From Kocuria marina (GTDB taxonomy: Bacteria; Actinomycetota; Actinomycetes; Actinomycetales; Micrococcaceae): 64,000 nt of DNA. The notes under the pieces were generated by a model. The model had not been told where the DNA came from, did no database searches, and saw only the letters and a list, made by a program, of their open reading frames with translations. The translations under genes and the position numbers were made by a program. This document shows, piece by piece, positions 29,264 to 38,412 of the stretch; within the stretch, counting starts at the first letter, position 1, and every line of letters begins with the position of its first letter. Location: positions 248,001 to 312,000 of the forward strand of contig BMZV01000001.1 of assembly GCA_014652975.1 (NCBI GenBank), written 5' to 3'.

Positions 29264-30136
29264 CTAGATCTTGGTGACCTGGTCGAAACCGAGGGTCACG
29301 GGGGTCTCGCGTTCGAAGATGGACACCAGTACCACGAGCTGCTGGGATTCCACCTTGATCTCGGAGATCGTGGCCGGGAGGGTCTCGAAGGGGCCCTCCT
29401 TCACGATCACGGACTCGCCGACCTCGAAGTCCACGGTGACCTGCTGGGCGCCACCCTGGGCACCCGCGCCGGAACCGGCGGTCTCGCCCAGGCCCTTGGC
29501 CTTTTCGGGGGTCTCGAACGTGGGGGCGAGCATGTCGAAGACCTCGTCCAGGCGCAGCGGCACCGGGTTGTAGGCGTCCTGGCCCACGAAGCCCGTGACA
29601 CCCGGGGTGTGGCGCACAGCGCCCCAGGAGGCATCCGTGAGGTTCATGCGCACGAGCACGTACCCGGGGATCCGCACGCGGCGCACGGTCTTGCGCTGCG
29701 AGTTCTTGATCTCCACGACCTCTTCCATGGGCACCTCGATCTGGAAGATGTCCTCTTCCATGTTGAGGGACTGGATGCGGGTCTCGAGGTTGGTCTTCAC
29801 ACGGTTCTCGTACCCCGCGTACGTGTGGATCACGAACCAGTCGCCCTCTTGGCGGCGCAGCTTGGCCTTAAATTCCACCGCGGGGTCGACGTCGTCCTCG
29901 GCGGCTTCTGCCGTGGCCGCGGCGTCCTCGGTGGGGACGGGCACGGCCTCGCCGTTACCCTCGGCGGCGTCGAGGTCGGCTTCCTGCACGGTGCGCTCCT
30001 CGGAGTCCTGCTGCGGATCCGTGGTCTCGGTGGTCTCGGACGTGCTCTGCGCCGACTCGTCCCGCGCAGCGTCCGCCATCAGGGAGTCGAACTGAGCGGG
30101 CTGGGTGTCGTCGTTATCGAGCTCGTGATCGGTCAC
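29264..30136 (-). CDS. nusG: transcription termination/antitermination factor NusG
   Basis: This 290-residue NusG starts at GTG with AGGA seven bases upstream. The first 90 or so residues are an acidic, Glu/Asp/Ala/Thr-rich extension with no recognisable fold, as is usual in actinobacteria. The NGN domain follows ([18 protein letters not shown] to GYVLVRM), then a glycine-rich linker and the KOW domain ([15 protein letters not shown]). It links RNA polymerase to Rho or to the ribosome. It is 45 bases after secE. Confidence 0.97.
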   Translation of the reverse strand: MTDHELDNDDTQPAQFDSLMADAARDESAQSTSETTETTDPQQDSEERTVQEADLDAAEGNGEAVPVPTEDAAATAEAAEDDVDPAVEFKAKLRRQEGDWFVIHTYAGYENRVKTNLETRIQSLNMEEDIFQIEVPMEEVVEIKNSQRKTVRRVRIPGYVLVRMNLTDASWGAVRHTPGVTGFVGQDAYNPVPLRLDEVFDMLAPTFETPEKAKGLGETAGSGAGAQGGAQQVTVDFEVGESVIVKEGPFETLPATISEIKVESQQLVVLVSIFERETPVTLGFDQVTKI

Positions 30137-30181
30137 CGGGGATTCCTGCTTTCTGTGGACGTCTGGAAGTGGTGGAAGGAC

Positions 30182-30448
30182 TTACTGGGCCTGGTCGCCG
30201 TTCCCGAACAGCCAGATGGCCACCTGACCGAAGCCCAGGTCCAACAGGGAGATCAACACCATCATGAACGCCACGAACGCCAGCACGACCAGGACGAAGT
30301 TGACCAGTTCCCGGCGGGACGGGGCGACGACCTTCTTGAGTTCTCCCACGACCTGACGGATAAACAGCCAGATCCGGCCGAAGATCCCACGTTTGTGATC
30401 GGAACCGGCAGGTTGACCCGGGGTCTGTCCTGTGACGGTGTGCGACAT
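30182..30448 (-). CDS. secE: preprotein translocase subunit SecE
   Basis: This 88-residue membrane protein starts at ATG 30448 behind GGGGAGAG; a longer in-frame extension runs into the tRNA gene and is rejected. The conserved cytoplasmic helix RQVVGELKKVVAPSRREL is followed by a single membrane helix (FVLVVLAFVAFMMVLISLLD). It stabilises SecY in the translocon. It lies between tRNA-Trp and nusG, the classical order. Confidence 0.96.
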   Translation of the reverse strand: MSHTVTGQTPGQPAGSDHKRGIFGRIWLFIRQVVGELKKVVAPSRRELVNFVLVVLAFVAFMMVLISLLDLGFGQVAIWLFGNGDQAQ

Positions 30449-30511
30449 CGGCTCTCCCCTGCGTGAAGCAACTTCTCGGCGGTGGTGTGCGTGCCGTTGT
30501 GGGTCCTGAAG

Positions 30512-30584
30512 CAGGGCAGACAGGACTCGAACCTGCAACCTGCGGTTTTGGAGACCGCTGCGCTACCAATTGCGCCACTGCCCT
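30512..30584 (-). tRNA. trpT: tRNA-Trp (CCA)
   Basis: A 73-base cloverleaf on the minus strand has acceptor arms AGGGCAG/CTGCCCT, D-arm GCGCAATTGGTAGCGC, anticodon loop CTCCAAA (anticodon CCA) and T-loop TTCGAGT. The terminal CCA is not encoded. It lies just ahead of secE, a widely conserved arrangement. Confidence 0.97.
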
Positions 30585-30907
30585 TCGACACCGTGCCGCA
30601 GCCGTGCGCGACACGAAATCCGGTGCCCGAGCCTATCATCGGCCCATCATCCCGCCGACGGGAGTCCATCCCGGGGCAGAGCGCACCGAACTGGTGGCGG
30701 CACCAACAGACCATGGTACGCGCCCGCCGCGTCCCGTGCAAAGCAAGGGTCCGGCCACCTAAGCTGGGAGCGGTGTCCGCGTCCCCGGTTGGACCCCGGG
30801 CCCGTCAGGTTCCCGTACGGATCCGTGCGCGGGCCAGTGAGAGGCCCGCCCGCCGGGACGACCCGGTCAGTCCAAGCAGCCCAGTCAGCCCAGGAGAAAT
30901 GATCACC
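30585..30907. other. intergenic region between tRNA-Trp and the aminotransferase
   Basis: This 323-base gap holds the divergent start regions. A -10-like TAGGCT lies at 30635-30630 on minus, about 45 bases before tRNA-Trp. A -10-like TAAGCT lies at 30760-30765 on plus, 143 bases ahead of the aminotransferase. Neither has a good -35. No coding region is supported. Confidence 0.4.
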
Positions 30908-32119
30908 ATGTCACCAGCGCAGCAGCGCATCTCGCATCGGATCTCGGCGATCGCGGAGTCCGCGACCCTCGCCGTGGACGCCAAGGCCAAGGCCCTCAAG
31001 GCCGAGGGGCGGCCGGTGATCGGCTTCGGCGCGGGTGAACCGGACTTCGCGACCCCCGACTACATCGTGGATGCCGCCGCCGAGGCCCTCCAGGACCCCA
31101 AGAACTTCCGCTACTCCCCCGCCGCGGGACTGCCCGAGCTGCGTTCAGCGATCGCGCAAGCCACGCAGCGCGACAGCGGATGGGCCGTGGAGCCCTCCCA
31201 GGTGCTCGTGACCAACGGCGGCAAGCAGGCCGTGTACCAGGCGTTCCAGACGGTCGTGGACGACGGCGACGACGTCCTGCTGCCCGCCCCATATTGGACC
31301 ACCTACCCTGAAGCCATCCGACTGGCCGGCGGCAACCCCGTGGAGGTCTTCGCGGGTGCGGACCAGGAGTACAAGGTCACGCCCGAACAACTTGAGGCCG
31401 CATACACGGAGCACACCAAGGCCCTGTTGTTCTGCTCGCCCTCCAACCCCACGGGTGCGGTCTACACCGCCGAGGAGACCCGGGCCGTGGGTGAATGGGC
31501 CGCGGCCAAGGGCATCTTCGTGATCAGCGACGAGATTTACCAGCACCTCACGTACGACGACGTGGAGTTCACCTCCATGGCCCGCGCCGTACCCGAGCTG
31601 CACGAGAACCTCATCCTGCTCAACGGCGTGGCCAAGACCTACGCGATGACCGGGTGGCGTGTGGGCTGGCTGATCGGTCCCGCGGACGTCGTGAAGGCCG
31701 CGACCAACCTGCAGTCGCACCTGAGTTCCAACGTGAACAACGTGGCCCAGCGCGCGGCCTTGGCCGCCCTGAACGGGCCCATGGACCAGGTGGAGCGCAT
31801 GCGCGAGGCCTTCGACCGGCGTCGTCGCACGATCGTGGACGGGCTCAACGCGATCGACGGCGTGGTGTGCCCCACCCCCACCGGTGCGTTCTACGCGTAC
31901 CCAGACATCACGGCGTTGTTGGGCCGCGAGTTCGCGGGCGTCACGCCCACCACGAGCGCGGAGCTCGCGGAACTGATCCTCGAGAAGGCCGAGGTGGCAG
32001 TGGTCCCGGGTGAGGCCTTCGGCCCGTCCGGGTACCTGCGCCTGTCCTACGCCCTGGGCGACGACGATCTCGCCGAGGGCCTGTCCCGTCTGCAGAACTT
32101 CCTGGGAGGCACCGAATGA
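30908..32119 (+). CDS. aspC: pyridoxal-phosphate aminotransferase (aspartate aminotransferase family)
   Basis: This 403-residue class I aminotransferase has the substrate/cofactor motifs [28 protein letters not shown] and the lysine loop [16 protein letters not shown], in which the lysine after Ala binds the cofactor. It most resembles the bacterial aspartate/prephenate type 1b subgroup. The start is uncertain: ATG at 30908 has AGGAG 11 bases upstream, while ATG at 30899 is only two bases from it. It overlaps the next gene by ATGA. Confidence 0.92.
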   Translation: MSPAQQRISHRISAIAESATLAVDAKAKALKAEGRPVIGFGAGEPDFATPDYIVDAAAEALQDPKNFRYSPAAGLPELRSAIAQATQRDSGWAVEPSQVLVTNGGKQAVYQAFQTVVDDGDDVLLPAPYWTTYPEAIRLAGGNPVEVFAGADQEYKVTPEQLEAAYTEHTKALLFCSPSNPTGAVYTAEETRAVGEWAAAKGIFVISDEIYQHLTYDDVEFTSMARAVPELHENLILLNGVAKTYAMTGWRVGWLIGPADVVKAATNLQSHLSSNVNNVAQRAALAALNGPMDQVERMREAFDRRRRTIVDGLNAIDGVVCPTPTGAFYAYPDITALLGREFAGVTPTTSAELAELILEKAEVAVVPGEAFGPSGYLRLSYALGDDDLAEGLSRLQNFLGGTE

Positions 32120-32484
32120 GCGTCAAAGAGACCTTGCACGAGCTGGACGAATTGCTGCCCTCCGCCGTGGCCCTGCCCAGCTCGGCTGTGGTGGCCGGCG
32201 GACTGATCGGCGGTTACGCGGTGGCCCGTTTCACGGGGGTGCGCGCCCTGGGCGGCGCGGTCCTGCTCGCGAAGGGCGTGGTCGCCGGGCGCACGTGGTA
32301 CCGCTCCGCGGGACCCGCCACGACCGCGGGCCTGAGTGTGCTGTACCTCGCCGGGTTCGGACTGTCCCACCCGCTGGCCAAGAAGATCGGCGCGTGGCCC
32401 TCGGTGTTCACCGTGGCCGCTGTCAACGCCGCGGCGTCGTGGGCGCTCGTGGACCGGCACAACTTCCGGGGCGAGACCGCCTGA
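32116..32484 (+). CDS. small membrane protein of unknown function
   Basis: This 122-residue protein overlaps the aminotransferase stop (ATGA), so the two are translated together. It has two or three hydrophobic segments (around 20-60, 68-85 and 95-112), a glycine-rich [16 protein letters not shown] stretch, and ends in a short polar tail. I do not recognise the family. Its coupling to an aminotransferase gene may reflect common transcription rather than common function. Confidence 0.7.
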   Translation: MSVKETLHELDELLPSAVALPSSAVVAGGLIGGYAVARFTGVRALGGAVLLAKGVVAGRTWYRSAGPATTAGLSVLYLAGFGLSHPLAKKIGAWPSVFTVAAVNAAASWALVDRHNFRGETA

Positions 32485-32492
32485 GGCCCCCG

Positions 32493-32672
32493 CGCGGACG
32501 CACCCTTCACCGCGCACGCACCCTCCCCAGCGCACGCACCCCCGACGGCGGATGACCGCTGTTGGGGGCGCCGTTCGTTCAGGGGCGCTGTTCGTGCAGG
32601 GAGCGCCTTCCGTTCAGACGGCGCGGTCCGTTCAGGCCGTAAGGCCCGTTCGGGGAGCGCCGTCCGCACGGA
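32493..32672. repeat. short degenerate tandem repeats
   Basis: Three copies of a GCGCACGCACCC-like unit (32493-32543) are followed by about five and a half copies of an 18-bp unit near GCGCCGTTCGTTCAGGGG, beginning at 32568. Spacing of the second set is 17, 18, 18, 18 and 18 bases. Copies have drifted at several positions. No reading frame through them looks like protein. Confidence 0.5.
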
Positions 32673-32759
32673 TGATCAGTGCGCGGATTCCCGGGCCGAG
32701 CGGCGTTTGCGACGACGGCGACCGCGAGATCCGCCGCGAGCACGAGGCCGCGAGTTCGC

Positions 32760-33382
32760 TGTAGAGCCGCCCGGGCTCACCCACCAGCAGGTCCCGGCGC
32801 AACCGGTCGATCGTGGTGCGCAGTGGCAGAGTGCAGTCTTTGCAGCAGGGCCATGAACCAGGCGTGGGAGGGGCGCGCACCCTCGCAGGCACGTTCGGAC
32901 GACGGTGCGTTCCGTGTTGCGGACATGATGAAGTACCTCTCGACGGCATGTGGTGAGGACACCCCGCAGGTGAGTGCCCGGGGTGTGCTCGAAAGGAAAG
33001 CGGCTCAGACGGAGAGAGCCGGCGGTCCGCGTGGGGAGATGATGCGCACGGGTGACCACGCGCGCGGGGGCAGGGGGTAGGCCAGGGGGACGGGGCGCAG
33101 GGCGTGACCCTGGGCGTGGGCCGTCCCGATCACGTGGGAGGACGGCCCCGCAGCATGACCGCCCAGCGAGAACGGCGCGTGGAAGGGCACCTGGCTCAGC
33201 GCCACGGCACACGCGGTTCGTACGGCGCCGAGACGCCGCCCGGCGAGAAGCACGCACACGAGCCCCACGATCGAGAGGGTCAACGCCAGGAGGGCCACGT
33301 TCGGCGGGTTCGGGTCCACCGCGTAGTGGGACGTGGCCGCGCACAGGGTGGATACGCCAGCGGCCGCCCAGCCTCGAATCAA
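32760..33382 (-). pseudogene. decayed gene for a small actinobacterial membrane protein
   Basis: On the minus strand an N-terminal frame from 33382 reads RGWAAAGVSTLCAATSHYAV, then VALLALTLSIVGLVCVLLAG and SQVPFHAPFSLGG, as in small actinobacterial membrane proteins often found near copper-chaperone genes. This frame ends at 33005 in meaningless sequence. The expected C-terminal half reappears in two other frames: SHAWFMALLQRLHSA near 32,865-32,820 and TTIDRLRRDLLVGEPGRLY near 32,820-32,765. The start codon is only a TTG without a ribosome site. I read this as a pseudogene with at least two frameshifts; the family match is from memory. Confidence 0.5.
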
Positions 33383-33453
33383 TCAGGCCGGGCGGCTCAC
33401 GGGGGTGGAACCAACCATGGACGCTTCCGGGGGACGGTGGGAGGAGCCGGGTA

Positions 33454-34365
33454 TCAGTCGTCCACGGCGTCGCGGCCGCGGCGCACGATCAGCGGGTCTG
33501 GCGGGTACACCACGGAGGTGTCCTTGTCCTCGTAGTCGAACTGGTTGAGGAAGAAGCGCATGGCGTTGAGGCGGGCGCGCTTCTTGTCGTTGGACTTGAT
33601 GGTGATCCACGGGGCGTGGTCCGTGTCCGTGCGGCGGAAGGTCTCCTCCTTGGCCACGGTGTAGTCCTCCCAGCGGTCCAGGGACGCGAGGTCCATGGGC
33701 GAGAGCTTCCAGCGGCGCACCGGGTCGATCTGGCGGATCGCAAAGCGCGTGCGCTGCTCGTGCTGCGTCACCGAGAACCAGAACTTGGTCAGGTGGATCC
33801 CCGAGTCCACGAGCATCTTCTCGAACACGGGCGCCTGCAGCATGAAGCTCTCGTACTGCTCGTCCGTGCAGAAGCCCATCACGCGCTCCACGTTGCCGCG
33901 GTTGTACCACGAGCGGTCGAACAGCACGATCTCACCGTTGGTGGGCAGGTGCTGGATGTAGCGCTGGAAGTACCACTGGCCCTGCTCGCGGTCCGAGGGC
34001 TTGTTCAGGGCCACCACGCGGGCGGCGCGGGGGTTGAGGTGCTCGGTGAAACGCTTGATGGTCCCGCCCTTGCCCGCGGCGTCCCGGCCCTCGAACACGA
34101 TCACGTGTTTGAGGTCGTTGTCCTGACCCCAGTACTGGAACTTCAACAGTTCGATCTGCAACTGGTACTTCTCGAGCTCATAGTCCTCGCGGGACATCCG
34201 CTCGTCGTACGGGTACCCCTCACGCCACGTCTCCACCGCGCTTCCACCCGGGTCGATCAGATCGGGGTCCGGGGACTGCCCGTCCCGCACGGTGTACCCC
34301 TGGTCCACGAGCTTGTCGATGAACTCGCGCAGGTTCTCCCGGGCCGGTTCTTGCTGGGCGGTCAT
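33454..34365 (-). CDS. ppk2: polyphosphate kinase 2
   Basis: This 303-residue PPK2 has the P-loop GRDAAGKGGT (93-102), the DRSWYNRG lid motif and a C-terminal basic region KSNDKKRARLNAMRFFL. Single-domain class I PPK2 enzymes use polyphosphate to rephosphorylate nucleoside diphosphates. The start at 34365 has AGGAGG five bases upstream; longer in-frame starts lack support. It is a single gene, divergent from pfkA. Confidence 0.93.
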   Translation of the reverse strand: MTAQQEPARENLREFIDKLVDQGYTVRDGQSPDPDLIDPGGSAVETWREGYPYDERMSREDYELEKYQLQIELLKFQYWGQDNDLKHVIVFEGRDAAGKGGTIKRFTEHLNPRAARVVALNKPSDREQGQWYFQRYIQHLPTNGEIVLFDRSWYNRGNVERVMGFCTDEQYESFMLQAPVFEKMLVDSGIHLTKFWFSVTQHEQRTRFAIRQIDPVRRWKLSPMDLASLDRWEDYTVAKEETFRRTDTDHAPWITIKSNDKKRARLNAMRFFLNQFDYEDKDTSVVYPPDPLIVRRGRDAVDD

Positions 34366-34574
34366 AACGTCCTCCTGGTGGCCTGACATCGCGAACGGCG
34401 TGTTCACAGATCCTCCCCCGATCTTAGTTGTCCACATTAACCACGGGTGGACGGGACCCACCGTGTGCCGCGCATCCGTTCATCCGGTGTCCCGGGCAAC
34501 GCCGAGCGCGCGTCACTAGGATGGAAGGGGAACAACGAGACGACACGACACGACAGAGGGGAACTGAGGCACAC

Positions 34575-35606
34575 ATGCGAATCGGGCTCATGACCAGCGG
34601 CGGGGACTGCCCCGGACTCAACGCGGTGATCCGCGGCGCGGTGTTGCACGGCATCAAATCCTTCGATCACGAGTTCGTGGGCTTTCGGGACGGCTGGCGC
34701 GGCGTCGTCGAAGGGGACATCATCGACCTGCCGCGGCAAAGCGTGCGCGGCCTCGCGCGCCAGGGCGGGACCATCCTGGGCACCTCGCGCACCAACCCCT
34801 TCGACGGCCCCCAGGGCGGTCCCGAGAACATCGCCAAGGTCCTGGAGCGTCACGGGATCGACGCCGTGGTCGCGATCGGCGGCGAAGGCACCCTGGCCGG
34901 CGCCAAGCGGCTCGCGGATGCGGGGCTGCCCGTGGTGGGCGTGCCCAAGACCATCGACAACGACCTGCAGGCCACCGACTTCACGTTCGGTTTCGACACC
35001 GCGGTCTCGATCGCAACGGATGCGATGGACCGGCTGCGCACCACCGGCGAATCGCATCACCGGTGCATGGTCGCGGAGGTCATGGGCCGCCACGTGGGCT
35101 GGATCGCGCTGCACTCCGGCATGGCCGCCGGCGCGCACGCCATCCTGATCCCCGAATTCCGGGAGTCCATGGAGCAGGTTTCCGAGTGGGTCCGTGAGGT
35201 CCACGAGCGTGGCCGCTCACCGCTCGTTGTCGTGGCGGAGGGCTTCATCCCCGACGACCGCGAGGAGGCCATCGCGGGCAAGGGCACCGAGGCGTCCGGG
35301 CGCCCGCGGCTGGGGGGCATCGGGGACTTCGTGACGCGGGAGATCGAGGAGAACACCGGCATCGAGACCCGCAACACGATCCTGGGTCACATCCAGCGCG
35401 GCGGCGCGCCCACCGGCTTCGACCGTGTCCTGGCCACGCGACTGGGGATCGCCGCCGTGGGGATGGCCACCGAGAAGCAGTGGGGCAAGATGTGCGCGCT
35501 GCGCGGCACGGACGTGGTGCGCGTGGACTTCTCCGAGGCGCTCGACGGGCTCAAGGTGGTACCGCAGGACCGCTACGACGAGGCCAAGGTGCTGTTCGGT
35601 CGCTGA
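34575..35606 (+). CDS. pfkA: 6-phosphofructokinase
   Basis: This 343-residue enzyme has MTSGGDCPGLNA at the N-terminus, GGEGTLAGA at the phosphoryl-donor site, PKTIDNDL and MGRHVGW. The residue matching E. coli Gly104 is Gly, which favours ATP over pyrophosphate, while the residue matching Gly124 is Lys and the usual GGDG is GGEG. This combination is common in the actinobacterial long-clade ATP enzymes. A -10-like TAGGAT lies at 34517. It ends in a strong bidirectional terminator. Confidence 0.95.
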   Translation: MRIGLMTSGGDCPGLNAVIRGAVLHGIKSFDHEFVGFRDGWRGVVEGDIIDLPRQSVRGLARQGGTILGTSRTNPFDGPQGGPENIAKVLERHGIDAVVAIGGEGTLAGAKRLADAGLPVVGVPKTIDNDLQATDFTFGFDTAVSIATDAMDRLRTTGESHHRCMVAEVMGRHVGWIALHSGMAAGAHAILIPEFRESMEQVSEWVREVHERGRSPLVVVAEGFIPDDREEAIAGKGTEASGRPRLGGIGDFVTREIEENTGIETRNTILGHIQRGGAPTGFDRVLATRLGIAAVGMATEKQWGKMCALRGTDVVRVDFSEALDGLKVVPQDRYDEAKVLFGR

Positions 35607-35616
35607 GCCCCGACTC

Positions 35617-35661
35617 GTGGTGACGCCCCGTTCCCCTCCGAGGGGAACGGGGCGTCACCAC
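35617..35661. terminator. bidirectional terminator between pfkA and ygfZ
   Basis: A perfect 21-bp stem (35617-35637 with 35641-35661) with a 3-base CCG loop lies between the convergent stops of pfkA and ygfZ and serves both. Confidence 0.9.
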
Positions 35662-35678
35662 ATGTCAGTCGTGTTAGG

Positions 35679-36902
35679 TCAGAGCCGCATTCCGCCGCCG
35701 CGCGGACCGCGCATGAGCCCCTGGGCCCGGCCCACCACGGACCCGGCATCCGGGGGGACCACCACGGTCTGGGCGGCGGCCCACTGTTCGGCGGGTGCGT
35801 CCGCGGACGTGCCGCCCGCGGCGTCGTCGGACGCGCCGTTGCCGTTCGATGCGGCCTCCTTCGAGCCCTGCACGACGGTGTCCCGCACGGTGAGCACCGC
35901 GTCCGGGGCGACCGAGCGTTTGAGCACGGCGAGCGCGATGGGGCCGGCCTCGTGGTGCAACTGGGCCGCGGTCACGCGACCCACGACCTTGCCGTTCAGC
36001 TCGACCGTGGCCCCGGGGCCCGGGAGCGTGTGCTGGGAACCGTCCAGGTCCAGGAACGTGAGCCGGCGCGGCGGGTGGCCCAGGTTGTGCACGCGGGCCA
36101 CGGTCTCCTGGCCCTTGTAGCAGCCCTTGGCCAGGTGCACGGCGGTGCGCATCCAGTCCAGTTCGTGCGGAATGGTCTTCTCGTCCGTGTCCGCGCCCCA
36201 GCGCGGCCGCCAGGCCTCGATCCGCAGGGCCTCCGCGGCCCACGAACCGGCGAGCGAGTACCCCTGTTCCTCGAGAGCCGCGACCGCGGTCTCCAACGAC
36301 GCGAGCGGAATCAGGTGTTCGTACCACGAGCGCGCGGCACCCGGGTGGTCCTCGGTCACGGCGTAGGCGTGACCGCCCGCGCCGACGCCCGGCCACGGGT
36401 CGTGCCACACCAGCACGGGGTTGGTCTGGGCGGGAAGCAGCTCACGAAGGTCCCGCGTGGCGACGAGCACCGCCCAGCGGTCACTGACGTCCTCGATCTC
36501 CACCCGCAGGGCGAAGCGCATGGTGGTCAGCCAGTCGGCGAGCCCTGCGGCCTCCCGGGCCTCGGTGATCAACCACGTGGTCCCGCCATCGTCGACCACG
36601 TGCGGAGCGAATTCCACGCGGCCCTGGATGCTCAGGAAGAGGGTTTCGGTACTGACTCCCGGGCTCAGTCCGGTGAGCACCTGCGACGACAAGGTGGTGA
36701 GCCAGCTCAGTCGATCGGGGCCACTCACGGTCACGACGCCGCGCTGGGACTGGTCCACCACGGCCCTCCCCCGGGCCAGGGCGCGCTGTTCGTGCACGGG
36801 GGCGCCGTAGTGCGCCGCGACCCCCTCGTCCAGCGCTTCCGCGGTCACGGCACCGTGGCGGTGCAACAGGACGGAGGAGTATGAGGGTGCGGTGTCAGTC
36901 AC
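35679..36902 (-). CDS. ygfZ: folate-binding YgfZ-family protein
   Basis: This 407-residue protein is related to GcvT and has the YgfZ signature KGCYKGQE, whose cysteine is needed for its role in iron-sulfur cluster maintenance with tetrahydrofolate. It starts at GTG overlapping the stop of the preceding gene (GTGA). The C-terminal 60 residues include a low-complexity Asn/Gly/Ala insertion. It is the last gene of a four-gene minus-strand operon. Confidence 0.92.
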   Translation of the reverse strand: MTDTAPSYSSVLLHRHGAVTAEALDEGVAAHYGAPVHEQRALARGRAVVDQSQRGVVTVSGPDRLSWLTTLSSQVLTGLSPGVSTETLFLSIQGRVEFAPHVVDDGGTTWLITEAREAAGLADWLTTMRFALRVEIEDVSDRWAVLVATRDLRELLPAQTNPVLVWHDPWPGVGAGGHAYAVTEDHPGAARSWYEHLIPLASLETAVAALEEQGYSLAGSWAAEALRIEAWRPRWGADTDEKTIPHELDWMRTAVHLAKGCYKGQETVARVHNLGHPPRRLTFLDLDGSQHTLPGPGATVELNGKVVGRVTAAQLHHEAGPIALAVLKRSVAPDAVLTVRDTVVQGSKEAASNGNGASDDAAGGTSADAPAEQWAAAQTVVVPPDAGSVVGRAQGLMRGPRGGGMRL

Positions 36903-37507
36903 TTCTGGGGTTCGACCTTGCTCAGTTCGGCGGAAGCGTGCGTAGCGAGTTCGTGGCCCTGCGCGGCCATGTCCCACGCCCACATGAGGTGGTTGTTGAC
37001 GAGCCCGTAGAGCCGGGTCCCGGAGACGTACTCCTTGGCACCGCGGGCACGGATCACGGCGTCCGTGCTGAGGTCCACGCGCGGGCCCTTGATCTGGCCC
37101 AGGTACAGCTCGGCGACGCCGCCGGGCTGGGCGATCGTCACGGAGATGTCGAAGCCGCCGTCCGCGTTGCGCAGGTCCTCGACGTCCTGTGCGGACTTGA
37201 GCACGGGCACGGGGTCCGGCGGGAGCATCCCGGGTCCGATGTCGCCGTCCTCACGGAGACGGGCGAGCTCCCAGAACCCTTGTTCGTACGTGGCCTCGCG
37301 CTGGGGTTCGCCCTCTTCGTTGAGCAGCGTGGTCCGCGCGCGGTAGATCATGAACGGTAAGCCGGTCTGTTCGAACGTGACGCGTTGCCGGAAGGCACGC
37401 TGTTCGGCGTCGCCGTATCCCATGAAGCCGTTGCCCTCCCACGTGCCCAACAGCCATGCGAAAGGAACGAGTTCGGGGGTCAGGTCCGTGGGGATCTCGA
37501 CGGGCAC
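36899..37507 (-). CDS. nitrobindin-like heme-binding protein (FABP-like beta-barrel)
   Basis: This 202-residue protein has the N-terminal motif LLGTWEGNGF (GxWxGxG) of the nitrobindin / DUF1794 family. A C-terminal histidine in ELATHASAEL matches the heme-ligand position of the mycobacterial member. Such proteins bind ferric heme and handle nitric oxide or peroxynitrite. It overlaps ygfZ by four bases and is preceded by a 35-codon membrane gene. Confidence 0.85.
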   Translation of the reverse strand: MPVEIPTDLTPELVPFAWLLGTWEGNGFMGYGDAEQRAFRQRVTFEQTGLPFMIYRARTTLLNEEGEPQREATYEQGFWELARLREDGDIGPGMLPPDPVPVLKSAQDVEDLRNADGGFDISVTIAQPGGVAELYLGQIKGPRVDLSTDAVIRARGAKEYVSGTRLYGLVNNHLMWAWDMAAQGHELATHASAELSKVEPQK

Positions 37508-37510
37508 GAG

Positions 37511-37618
37511 TTACAGCTGGCCCTTGAAGAGGCTGAACACGACCTTCAAGGAGATTCCGAGGATGCACAGGCCCGCGAGGCCGAGCAGGACGAGGTAGAA
37601 GATTTCGAGAGCAAGCAT
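37511..37618 (-). CDS. 35-residue single-helix membrane protein
   Basis: An ATG at 37618 opens a 35-codon frame ending in TAA at 37513-37511. The product begins MLALEIFYLVLLGLAGLC, continues ILGISLKVVFSLFKGQL, and is one hydrophobic helix with a short basic tail. It lies three bases before the nitrobindin-like gene and four bases after the membrane gene upstream, filling the gap exactly, which argues that it is translated. The ribosome site is weak. I do not know its function. Confidence 0.65.
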   Translation of the reverse strand: MLALEIFYLVLLGLAGLCILGISLKVVFSLFKGQL

Positions 37619-37622
37619 GGCT

Positions 37623-38231
37623 TCACGCTACCACGGCGGCCAGTAGCTGGGTCGCGAAAACGGCCACCATACCGAACAGTGCCACGGGTGTGACACCGAG
37701 CGTGATCATGCCCCTGCGGCGCAGGTTCTCGGGGGCCGCGGAGATCACGCGGGCACCGGCGACCACCAGGATGATGGTCAGCGGGGCGCCCACGCCCGCG
37801 ACGGTGAGCCACCTGCTCAGTCCCTGGTCGTGGGCCACGCGGGAGAACGCAATCCACCCCGAGGCGGCAACCGCGGCCAGGACCCCCGTCGCGGAGGCCA
37901 GCGCGGATTCCAGACGGTACTTGGCACCCTCCCCCCGCACGAGTTCGGCCACGCACACGGCCATGAAGGACACACCGATGATCGCGGGCAACCACACGAG
38001 GCGCTGGGACGGGACGAGTTGTACGAGCAGGCACGCGAGGGTGCCGGCCACCGCGATGAGCACGTTGTGCCGGCGCCGCGCCTGGATCCCCGCGGCGGCG
38101 GGCCACCCCACACCGATCGTCACGGCCATGGCCACGGACACGAGCAGCGGCGCCCACGAGCCGATCACGCCCGCCGTGAGCGCGAGGACGAGCGCCACCA
38201 CGGCGGCGACGATGATGCGCGCGTACTTCAT
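37623..38231 (-). CDS. multi-spanning membrane protein of unknown function
   Basis: This 202-residue protein starts at ATG 38231 with AAGGA eight bases upstream. It has about six hydrophobic segments, beginning with MKYARIIVAAVVALVLALTA. No catalytic motif is visible. It is the first gene of the operon with the 35-residue protein, the nitrobindin-like protein and ygfZ, and is divergent from the GlnR-like gene. Confidence 0.75.
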   Translation of the reverse strand: MKYARIIVAAVVALVLALTAGVIGSWAPLLVSVAMAVTIGVGWPAAAGIQARRRHNVLIAVAGTLACLLVQLVPSQRLVWLPAIIGVSFMAVCVAELVRGEGAKYRLESALASATGVLAAVAASGWIAFSRVAHDQGLSRWLTVAGVGAPLTIILVVAGARVISAAPENLRRRGMITLGVTPVALFGMVAVFATQLLAAVVA

Positions 38232-38412
38232 GGCGGGGTTCCTTCGGGGCCGAGTGCGGGCGGTGTGGTGCGTACCCGTTTCAGCGTAACCGGCGCGGGC
38301 CTCGCGGCGGGTCACGTGTACCCCCGCACGTCCACGGGGCCCGCCTATACTGGCCCGGTCATCGGCCGTGCCCGCGCGGGAGCGGTCACCTCGCGTCCGA
38401 GCGGATCCCACA

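Noticed and set aside
32568..32672. Possible CRISPR-like array in the 18-bp repeats
   Set aside because: Units are directly adjacent and degenerate, with no spacers and no cas genes.
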